From AP-15 sp050729795 (GTDB lineage: Bacteria > Pseudomonadota > Alphaproteobacteria > ATCC43930 > CGMCC-115725), in contig JBOHME010000003.1 of assembly GCA_050729795.1 (NCBI GenBank), positions 34,120 to 98,119 on the forward strand: a DNA stretch of 64,000 nt, written 5' to 3'. A program made the position numbers and the translations under genes. The number at the start of each line of letters is the position of its first letter. Position 1 is the first letter of the stretch. Below the pieces are notes generated by a model. It did no database searches. It was not told the origin of the DNA and saw only the letters and a program-made list of their open reading frames with translations. Positions 58,305 through 64,000 of this stretch are shown here, in pieces.

Positions 58305-58730
58305 TCATTCCCGCTCGCGCCTGGCGCCGCGGGGCACCGCATAGAGCTCCAGCCGGTGACCGACAAGATCGTAGCCGAGCTGGTCGGCGACCGCCTGCTG
58401 CAGCCGTTCGATCTCCTCGTTGCGGAATTCGACCACCCGGCCCGATTGCAGATCGATCAGGTGGTCGTGATGCGCGCTCGGCATCTCTTCGTAGCGTGAG
58501 CGGCCGTCACCAAAATCGTGCCGCGCCAGGATATTCGCTTCCTCGAACAGGCGGACGGTCCGGTAGACCGTCGCGATGCTGATATGCGGGTCGATCTCGG
58601 TCGCGCGCCGATAGACTTGCTCGACATCGGGGTGGTCGGCGGAATCCGACAGAACACGGGCGATGACCCGGCGCTGTTCGGTCATCTTCAGGCCCTTGTC
58701 GAGGCAGAGCTGCTCCAGCCGCGAGGTCAT
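58305..58730 (-). CDS. fur: Ferric uptake regulator Fur/Mur
   Basis: This 141-residue metal-dependent repressor has the winged-helix start (LEQLCLDKGLKMTEQRRVIA; VLSDSADHPDVEQVYRRATE; ISIATVYRTVRLFEEANIL) and the metal-binding segment SAHHDHLIDLQSGRVVEFRN. The CxxC zinc pairs of E. coli Fur are absent, as is usual in alphaproteobacterial Fur/Mur. It lacks the haem motif of Irr at the N-terminus. Whether iron or manganese is sensed cannot be read. Its probable targets in this window are the palindromes at 2851-2899. The neighbours olsB and mucR are on the same strand. Confidence 0.93.
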   Translation of the reverse strand: MTSRLEQLCLDKGLKMTEQRRVIARVLSDSADHPDVEQVYRRATEIDPHISIATVYRTVRLFEEANILARHDFGDGRSRYEEMPSAHHDHLIDLQSGRVVEFRNEEIERLQQAVADQLGYDLVGHRLELYAVPRGARRERE

Positions 58731-58854
58731 CGCGCCTCCATCAAGGGGGATATGCGCCCACTATAGAGCAATTCCACGCTCACGCCTATATGCCGCCGGC
58801 AGCAACCGCCCGGTGCCTTGCGTGATACGGAGCGAGGCGAGAGGATCAACCGGT

Positions 58855-59271
58855 CTACATCCGCGACCGTCGTGCCCTGGTCCCGAGGCCGATCTCCTTG
58901 GCCAGGCGGCTGCGCTGGCGCGCATAGTTCGGCGCCACCATCGGATAGTCGGCACCGAGCCCCCAGCGCTCCCGATAAGATTCGGGGGTCATATTGTATG
59001 CCGTTTTCAAATGACGCTTGAGCATCTTGAGCTTTTTGCCATCCTCAAGACAGATGATGTAATCGGCATGGACCGATTTCTTGATCGGCACAGCCGGTTG
59101 CGGGCGTTCCACCGGTGCGGGCGAGGCAGTCCCGATATTAGCCAGAGAATGGTAGACTTGGTTGATCAGCTGTGGCAAATCACTTACTGATACCGTATTA
59201 TTGGATACATGTGCGGCGACGATTTCGGTCGTCAGTGCCAGCAAATCGCCGGTTGGATCGGTGTTGTTCAT
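58855..59271 (-). CDS. mucR: MucR/Ros-family regulator with a degenerate zinc site
   Basis: The 138-residue protein belongs to the MucR/Ros family, which controls surface polysaccharide, motility and virulence genes in alphaproteobacteria. The N-terminal half (LLALTTEIVAAHVSNNTVSV) mediates oligomerisation. The zinc-finger region reads DYIICLEDGKKLKMLKRHLK and then TAYNMTPESYRERWGLGADY. At the four ligand positions of Ros (C-x2-C-x9-H-x4-H), this protein has Cys74, Asp77, His87 and Tyr92, so two are changed. The end PMVAPNYARQRSRLAKEIGLG is standard. The start at 59271 matches the family; an upstream in-frame start is rejected. Confidence 0.93.
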   Translation of the reverse strand: MNNTDPTGDLLALTTEIVAAHVSNNTVSVSDLPQLINQVYHSLANIGTASPAPVERPQPAVPIKKSVHADYIICLEDGKKLKMLKRHLKTAYNMTPESYRERWGLGADYPMVAPNYARQRSRLAKEIGLGTRARRSRM

Positions 59272-59296
59272 GGCGACGGTCCTGCGGTGCGGCTGC

Positions 59297-59314
59297 TTTT
59301 CCAAATATAAGTAA
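59297..59314. promoter_or_regulatory. AT-rich patch upstream of mucR, possible autoregulatory site
   Basis: Eighteen bases (ttttccaaatataagtaa) are almost free of GC in a GC-rich region, 25-45 bases before the mucR start. MucR proteins bind AT-rich DNA with T-A steps and repress their own genes. The assignment rests on position and composition only. Confidence 0.35.
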
Positions 59315-59430
59315 CAGAGGGCAGCACGGCAATCCGCTCGATCACCGATTGCTTGCGATCGCCGATCAAAGGCCGGGAACATTTGGCCATGTCGGGCAAC
59401 AAAGCGGAACTGCCTCGGGCGGAGCGGAAA

Positions 59431-59913
59431 TCAGGGCAAAGGCGAGGCCGCCATGATGTTGCGGCGGAGCACCAGCGCGTCCACCCGACCGTCGGCGCGG
59501 CGGTAGTAGTTGACGCGGCGCCCAGTCTGGGCGAACCCACCGGCGGCATAAAGAGCGCGCGCGGCCGGATTGTCGGTTGCAACTTCAAGAAAGAGGCTGC
59601 ACAGACCCCGCCGGCCGCACTCCTCGCAGAGTGCCCGCAGCAGCGCCGAGCCGATCCCCTGCCGCTGCCGGCATGGCGCGACCCCGAGCGCCAAGAGCTC
59701 GCATTCGCCGCTGAGATCGAGCGCCAGGGCGAAACCCACCGGCTGCTCCTGCTGCCACGCCAGCCAGCCGAAAAAACCTCGGATCGACATGATGCGCGCC
59801 ATTTCCGGCGGCGGCCACGGGTCGTCGGGAAAACAGCTGGCATGGAGCCGCGCCAAAGGTGCCGCCAGCAACGCTGGCGCATCGCCGCCGAGCGGCTCGA
59901 GGCGGCGGCTCAC
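59431..59913 (-). CDS. rimI: Ribosomal-protein alanine acetyltransferase RimI
   Basis: This 160-residue GNAT acetyltransferase acetylates the N-terminus of ribosomal protein bS18. The acetyl-CoA site is ALGVAPCRQRQGIGSALLRA and is followed by FLEVATDNPAARALYAAGGF, both typical of RimI. The start is a GTG at 59913 inside the tsaB stop (GTGA overlap). tsaB and rimI are paired in many bacteria. The gap of 159 bases to mucR downstream separates the two units. Confidence 0.92.
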   Translation of the reverse strand: MSRRLEPLGGDAPALLAAPLARLHASCFPDDPWPPPEMARIMSIRGFFGWLAWQQEQPVGFALALDLSGECELLALGVAPCRQRQGIGSALLRALCEECGRRGLCSLFLEVATDNPAARALYAAGGFAQTGRRVNYYRRADGRVDALVLRRNIMAASPLP

Positions 59914-60677
59914 CGCGGCGCCGATGGTGCGATGGTGACGTCCGGCGGCCGCAAATAGAAAGCTGCGGCAGGGCTGGTGTTTTCGCCCTCGCCGCGGCGC
60001 CAGCGTCGCAGCGCAGCGCGCAGCGCGCCGACCACCGGCGGCGCGCCGTCCACGACGGCACTCGGGATCCCAGAGGCTGCGAGAATTTCCGCAGCGCGCG
60101 ACGCCGCATCACCGGTGATTGCGACCCTGCTGTTTTCGGCAAGACCGGCTACGGTTCTACACCCGGCTACGGTTCTACACAGGGCATCGGGCAATAGCGC
60201 GGCGGCTGCACCGACTGGATGGCGCATCGCATCACACAGCTGGATGTAAATGTCGGCGCGCCGGCTTTCGAGAGCGACCACCAGCGGCCCTGTCGCCACA
60301 GCCGCATCGATATCGCCCAGAGCGCTCAGCGCCGCCTCGAACCCGGTCACCCCATAGAGCGGCACATCGAGACCGAGGGCAATCCCGCGCGCGGCGGCGA
60401 GCCCGACCCGGATCCCGGTAAAGCTGCCGGGCCCGGTGGTCACGACGACGAGCTCGATTGCCGAGGCCGCCAGGCGTGCCTCGCGGATCACGCGCTCGAC
60501 CAGCGGCAATAACGCCTCCGCCTGGCCGTGCACGATTGGGAGATGCGCCGCCGCCAGCGTTTCATCGCCGGCCGCGACCGCCACCGCGCACGAGCTGCCC
60601 GCCGCGTCGAGCGCCAGCGTCAGCGGCGCGGCATGGTCGGCCCCGGGCGCGGCCGTCCCATTGCGCTCAGATGGCAC
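59910..60677 (-). CDS. tsaB: tRNA threonylcarbamoyladenosine biosynthesis protein TsaB
   Basis: TsaB is the partner of TsaD in forming the t6A modification at A37 of ANN-decoding tRNAs. The 255-residue protein has the ASKHA fold: LTLALDAAGSSCAVAV, HGQAEALLPLVERVIREA and TTGPGSFTGIRVGLAAARGI are diagnostic. An 18-bp in-frame duplication (60145-60180) repeats the residues CRTVAG in the middle of the protein. The start lies 11 bases inside the end of the NfuA-like gene, and the stop overlaps rimI. Confidence 0.95.
   Translation of the reverse strand: MPSERNGTAAPGADHAAPLTLALDAAGSSCAVAVAAGDETLAAAHLPIVHGQAEALLPLVERVIREARLAASAIELVVVTTGPGSFTGIRVGLAAARGIALGLDVPLYGVTGFEAALSALGDIDAAVATGPLVVALESRRADIYIQLCDAMRHPVGAAAALLPDALCRTVAGCRTVAGLAENSRVAITGDAASRAAEILAASGIPSAVVDGAPPVVGALRAALRRWRRGEGENTSPAAAFYLRPPDVTIAPSAPR
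60145..60180. repeat. 18-bp perfect tandem duplication inside tsaB
   Basis: The unit ccggctacggttctacac occurs twice in a row (60145-60162, 60163-60180) with no mismatch. It adds six residues in frame to TsaB. The absence of any change suggests that the duplication is recent. Confidence 0.95.
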
Positions 60678-61221
60678 GCACCTCGACCACTTCGGGAATA
60701 TAGTGGCGCAGCATGTTCTCGATGCCGGCCTTCAAAGTAGCGGTCGAGCTCGGGCATCCCGAGCATGAGCCCTGCATGTGCAGATAGACGATGCCGTCCT
60801 CGAAATCGTGAAAGATGATGTCGCCGCCATCCTGAGCCACCGCCGGGCGCACACGGGTCTCCAGAAGTTCTTTGATCTGCGAGACGATCTCGTCATCCTC
60901 GGCGTCATCGGCAGTGACGACCGCCGTCTGCGCACCGGCGGCGAAGACCGGGCGCCCGGTCGTGAAATGCTCCATGATCGCAGCCAGGATCGCCGGCTTC
61001 AGCCCGTACCAGTCGCCTTTGTCGGTCTTGGTGACGGTAACAAAATCGGCGCCAAAAAACACCCCGCCGACATCCGGCAGCGCAAACAGATGCGCCGCCA
61101 GCGGCGAGACGACGGCAGCCTCGGCAGTCGTGAAGTTCGCCGTCCCGGTGGTCATCACCGCGCGCCCGGGGAGAAATTTCAGGGTGGCCGGGTTCGGCGT
61201 CTGCTCGGTCAGAATGAACAT
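60667..61221 (-). CDS. nfuA: NfuA-type Fe-S cluster carrier protein
   Basis: The 184-residue protein has an N-terminal Nfu domain (MFILTEQTPNPATLKFLPGR, VFFGADFVTVTK) and a C-terminal NifU-like domain with the cluster-binding CxxC in MQGSCSGCPSSTATLKAG. It carries 4Fe-4S clusters to target enzymes such as MiaB, encoded 5 kb downstream. The start at 61221 matches the family; an upstream in-frame start is rejected. It is the first gene of the nfuA-tsaB-rimI unit. Confidence 0.94.
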   Translation of the reverse strand: MFILTEQTPNPATLKFLPGRAVMTTGTANFTTAEAAVVSPLAAHLFALPDVGGVFFGADFVTVTKTDKGDWYGLKPAILAAIMEHFTTGRPVFAAGAQTAVVTADDAEDDEIVSQIKELLETRVRPAVAQDGGDIIFHDFEDGIVYLHMQGSCSGCPSSTATLKAGIENMLRHYIPEVVEVRAI

Positions 61222-61292
61222 CGGCGGCTCCAAGAAACAGGATGCTGAAAACCTGTTTTTAGCATGGGGGGATCGAGACCGCGATTCAACCC

Positions 61293-61343
61293 CGGAGCCG
61301 AGTCTGCGCTTCGGAGCCCAGTCTGCCCTTAGGAGCCCTCTGC
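61293..61343. repeat. Imperfect 19-bp tandem repeat, about three units
   Basis: The units cggagccgagtctgcgctt (61293-61311), cggagcccagtctgccctt (61312-61330) and a decayed third copy lie in the gap between the NfuA and LLM genes. The repeat is upstream of nfuA, where its promoter may be. Confidence 0.7.
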
Positions 61344-61376
61344 CTGCCTCCGCAAACGCCGCACGCCGCGCCGACC

Positions 61377-62315
61377 TCACCAGCCGAGCCCCCGACGCAG
61401 CACCGCGACAGCTTCGAGCTGGCGCTCATGATCGCCGGTAAAGCGCATGATGAGATCGCTCACGCCGGCATCGGCATAGCCGCGCAACCATTCCGCCGCG
61501 GCTGCAGGAGGTCCGGCGAAGGTGGCCTGGCGCCGCCGCATCGTCGCTGCCGGCTGCCCGTAATAACCTTCCAGAAACTGGTCGATGCGCTGCTCGGCCT
61601 TGGCGGCATTGTCGTCGAGCGCCAGGGTTACGTAGTTTGCCGCCGGGAATTCGGCTGGATCGCGGCCCAGCTCGCGCAAAATCTGCTGCACCTCACGCCA
61701 TTGTGCGGTCCAGCGGGCGAGATCGGGTTCGTTGGCAAACCAGCCGTCGAAATGCCTGGCCGCGCGCTCCAGCGCCGGGCGCACCGAGCCGGCGAGCCAG
61801 ATCGGGGGTCCGCCCGCGCGGTGCGGGGTCGGGCCGAGCACGCCCGCCTTGACTGGCCAACGCCCTTGCCAATCGACTTTCTCGCCGGTCCACAATGCGC
61901 GGGCGAGCCGCAGCCCTTCCATCATCCGGCCGACGCGGCTTTCGAACGGCACCCCGGCGGCGGCGAACTCGTCGCGCGTGTTCGGGACATCGGTGGCGAT
62001 CCCGGCGCCGAGCACCAGCCGACCCTCGCTGATCCGATCGAGCGTGGCGAGCTGATGCGCCAGCACCACCGGGTTGCGCAGCGCGGGCAGAAACACCGCG
62101 GTTCCGACCATGACCTGCTTCGTCCGCGCCGCCACCGCGGCGAGCAAGGTCAGGGGATCGTGCCGCGGCCGCGCCAGCAACGAATCGCCGACCCACACCC
62201 CATCATAGCCGAGCTTCTCGGCCCGCTCGGCCAGCGCCAGGAGCGGCGCTGTCTGCGGCCGCCCCTGCATGACCGCCTCGCGGGTCGGCAGCAAATACCC
62301 GATGCGCGGCGCCAT
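61377..62315 (-). CDS. LLM-class flavin-dependent oxidoreductase
   Basis: The 312-residue protein belongs to the luciferase-like monooxygenase superfamily (F420- or FMN-dependent). It opens MAPRIGYLLPTREAVMQGRP and shows AERAEKLGYDGVWVGDSLLA, TKQVMVGTAVFLPALRNPVV, LDRISEGRLVLGAGIATDVP and, late, YADAGVSDLIMRFTGDHERQ. The start at 62315 has GGAGAAAAGGA directly upstream; an earlier in-frame start is rejected. The substrate is unknown. F420 cannot be told from FMN by sequence reading alone. Confidence 0.87.
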   Translation of the reverse strand: MAPRIGYLLPTREAVMQGRPQTAPLLALAERAEKLGYDGVWVGDSLLARPRHDPLTLLAAVAARTKQVMVGTAVFLPALRNPVVLAHQLATLDRISEGRLVLGAGIATDVPNTRDEFAAAGVPFESRVGRMMEGLRLARALWTGEKVDWQGRWPVKAGVLGPTPHRAGGPPIWLAGSVRPALERAARHFDGWFANEPDLARWTAQWREVQQILRELGRDPAEFPAANYVTLALDDNAAKAEQRIDQFLEGYYGQPAATMRRRQATFAGPPAAAAEWLRGYADAGVSDLIMRFTGDHERQLEAVAVLRRGLGW

Positions 62316-62432
62316 TCCTTTTCTCCACCAGATCGACTCGTTGAAGAGCCTTTTACCAGAGCGGATGCAGGGCCACAGCTTGCGGTGTCGGCACGACCGA
62401 GCACTGCTTTGCTCGCGCTCCTCCAACAGCAC

Positions 62433-62723
62433 TCAAGGACGGGGCAGCAGCACTCCCAGGATCGCGATCGTCGCCGCGGCGTTGATGCCGATCGCCCAGA
62501 TCACGACATTGAGCTTTGTCTCGATTGCTTGAAAGCGCGCGTCTATTGACTGGAAGCGGCCCTCTATCGCGATGAAATGCCCGTCGAAGACCGATAGCTT
62601 GTTGTCGATCGAGGCCAGCCGGTTTTCGGAATCGGCGGGCTCCTCGACGGCCGCTCTCGCTTTTTCATCAAAGGCGCCGGCGTCACGCAGCGCATACTTG
62701 GTCTTGGACAACATGAGAGGCAT
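62433..62723 (-). CDS. Small coiled-coil protein with a C-terminal membrane anchor
   Basis: This 96-residue protein has no named family. Residues 33-70 form heptads (LASIDNKLSVFDGHFIAIEG and then RFQSIDARFQAIETKL, close to two copies of a 7-residue repeat) likely to build a coiled coil. The last 25 residues (VVIWAIGINAAATIAILGVL) are one membrane helix. Similar short proteins of unknown function are common in alphaproteobacteria. The ATG at 62714 is a possible start. It is separated from the LLM gene by 117 bases. Confidence 0.7.
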   Translation of the reverse strand: MPLMLSKTKYALRDAGAFDEKARAAVEEPADSENRLASIDNKLSVFDGHFIAIEGRFQSIDARFQAIETKLNVVIWAIGINAAATIAILGVLLPRP

Positions 62724-62772
62724 GACACCGGCGCTTCGCGCGAGGGTGGCCGCGTGGAGGATCGGGCCGCGG

Positions 62773-64000
62773 CTATTCGGCGCCGCCGCGGCGGTGCGAG
62801 AACCCCTGCTCCTGGCTGGTCACAAATTCGAGCAAGGCTGCATGGCCATCCTCGTTCTGGCGGCGGGCGCGCAGGATCGCCGGGGCGATTTCGCTCGGGT
62901 CTTCGACCCGCTCGCTCCAGCCGCCGAGATCGCGGCCGATATTGGCGTAGTTGCCGCCGAGATCGCGCGCCCGGTAGCGGTCGTGCGACAACTGCATCGC
63001 GTGGGTCTCGATCGCCATCGACGAGTTGTTCAGAACGACCGTGGTGATCGGGATGCCGCAGCGTGCGGCGGTCTCGAAATCGAGCCCGGTCATGCCAAAC
63101 GCGGCGTCGCCCATGAAGTTGACGCAGAACTTGTCGGGTGCCGCCATCTTGGCGCCGATCACAAGACCGAGCCCGGTGCCGAGCTGATGCGACTTGCCCC
63201 AGCCGAGATAGCCGCGCGGCCGGGTTGCCCGGTAGAACGGGTTCAGCTGCTCGCGCGGGCTGCCCGAATCATGGGTGACGATCGCATCCGCCGGATCGAT
63301 CACGCGCATGAACTCGGTGATGACCCGGTAGGGGTTGATCGGGTGCTCGTTCGAATGGAGCTTTGCGTTCCACCGGGCGAGCCACGCCTCGCGGTGGCTG
63401 GCGACCTCATGTGCGACGCCGTTGGCGAGCTCCTTGCCGCCGAGCCGGTCGCCGACCGCCTCGATCAGCTGGCCGAGCACCAGCTTGGCATCCCCGAGGA
63501 TGCCGAGATCGGCGGCAAAGGCCTTGTGCAGGTCGCGCGTGTCGTTGGTCGCATGGATGTATTTCTTGCCGGGCGGAAAGACCGGGGTGGCGATGCCGTG
63601 CCGCGTAAAGCTGCAGCCGACCCCCAGCACCAGGTCGGATTTGTGCAGGAAGTGCCGCCCCTGCCCGGTAAAGGTGCCGCCGCCCGAGCCGAGCGCCAGC
63701 GCATGGTCTTCGGGAAAGGCACTCTTGCCGTCAAATGTCGTCATGACCGGGGCTTGCAGCAATTCGGCGAGCCGGCGCAACTCGTCGGTCGCCTCGGCAT
63801 AAAACACACCCTGGCCGGCGAGGATGATCGGACAGGCGGCGTCGAGCAGCATCTTTGCCGCTTCGTCAATGTCGCGCGGGTCGCCGGCCGAGCGGCTCGG
63901 CCGCACCGGCCGGTACTGCGCCGGGTCCACCGCGACGTCGATCCCGGTGACATCGGCCGGCACCTCGACCATGACCTGACCGGAGCGCCCGTTCTTCACT
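62773..64000 (-). CDS. Thiamine pyrophosphate-dependent enzyme, C-terminal part (runs off the right edge)
   Basis: About 409 residues are visible, from the end of the Pyr domain through the central domain to the catalytic PP domain. The TPP- and Mg-binding motif is GDAAFGMTGLDFETAARCG, and VVLNNSSMAIETHAM follows. The central domain has CPIILAGQGVFYAEATDELR. It belongs to the acetolactate synthase/oxalyl-CoA decarboxylase-like superfamily. The end HAALLEFVTSQEQGFSHRRG is hydrophilic. The start lies outside the window. It is a paralogue of the enzyme at 1-693. Confidence 0.88.
   Translation of the reverse strand, partial: VKNGRSGQVMVEVPADVTGIDVAVDPAQYRPVRPSRSAGDPRDIDEAAKMLLDAACPIILAGQGVFYAEATDELRRLAELLQAPVMTTFDGKSAFPEDHALALGSGGGTFTGQGRHFLHKSDLVLGVGCSFTRHGIATPVFPPGKKYIHATNDTRDLHKAFAADLGILGDAKLVLGQLIEAVGDRLGGKELANGVAHEVASHREAWLARWNAKLHSNEHPINPYRVITEFMRVIDPADAIVTHDSGSPREQLNPFYRATRPRGYLGWGKSHQLGTGLGLVIGAKMAAPDKFCVNFMGDAAFGMTGLDFETAARCGIPITTVVLNNSSMAIETHAMQLSHDRYRARDLGGNYANIGRDLGGWSERVEDPSEIAPAILRARRQNEDGHAALLEFVTSQEQGFSHRRGGAE

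Overview
This is a GC-rich chromosomal window from an alphaproteobacterium. Several syntenies point that way: carA-carB-greA next to Lrp-trxB-LysR, yqeY-dnaG-rpoD, nfuA-tsaB-rimI-mucR-fur-plsC-miaB-phoH-ybeY-corC-lnt-HTH-metK-trmB, ArsR/methyltransferase-metF-metH, and slt-dapA-smpB. A MucR-family regulator, OlsB and an EttA/MlaA/MlaC set agree with this. I cannot fix the order. The metabolic 'extras' (TPP enzymes, SMP-30, amidohydrolase, LLM oxidoreductase, CoxG) suggest a free-living soil-type Rhodospirillales/Rhizobiales-like organism. I see no prophage, insertion sequence, CRISPR array or rRNA.

Layout. 1-1361: 5' part of a TPP enzyme coupled to a CoxG-like protein. 1484-2724: NYN nuclease-like protein and family 5 uracil-DNA glycosylase. 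2771-4106: iron uptake pair (cupredoxin and FTR1 permease) behind two Fur-box-like palindromes. 4198-7222: nucleotide cyclase, SRPBCC protein, Tat-exported SMP-30 protein. 7291-10798: smpB and dapA, divergent from a lytic transglycosylase. 11007-13107: amidohydrolase with a clear terminator, then a hypothetical one-helix protein. 13217-15412: trxB, an LsrB/VtlR-like LysR regulator with its own terminator, and an independent small-RNA unit downstream that resembles AbcR sRNAs. 15488-19960: a three-gene operon of unknown purpose (ELM1-like, tandem PAP2 phosphatase, unknown 642-residue protein). 20068-22841: beta-lactamase-fold hydrolase, Lrp regulator, NhaA. 22811-27760: carA-carB-greA. 27969-32684: yqeY, dnaG, rpoD and a CAU-anticodon tRNA. 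32732-38955: MetE-like barrel protein and a TetR-regulated RND pump. 39276-42558: EttA, MlaC and MlaA. 42696-50771: methionine/SAM cycle (ArsR-methyltransferase, metF, metH, trmB, metK, XRE regulator). 50896-61221: the long conserved housekeeping run on the minus strand. 61377-64000: LLM oxidoreductase, a small coiled-coil membrane protein, and the 3' part of a second TPP enzyme.

How the genes fit together. MetF, MetH and MetK form the one-carbon/SAM route, probably under the ArsR-methyltransferase regulator that opens the metF operon. Fur (58305-58730) probably controls the iron pair through the boxes at 2851-2899. LsrB, TrxB and the sRNA repeat an arrangement known from rhizobia. Many neighbouring genes overlap by 4-8 bases (ATGA/GTGA), so translation is often coupled.

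A second theme is short tandem duplication. Units of 14-19 bp, unrelated in sequence, occur 2-5 times in a row at nine or more places. They lie mostly in intergenic DNA, but some are inside genes (the TetR C-terminus, tsaB) or over start or stop codons (plsC, mlaC, metH).
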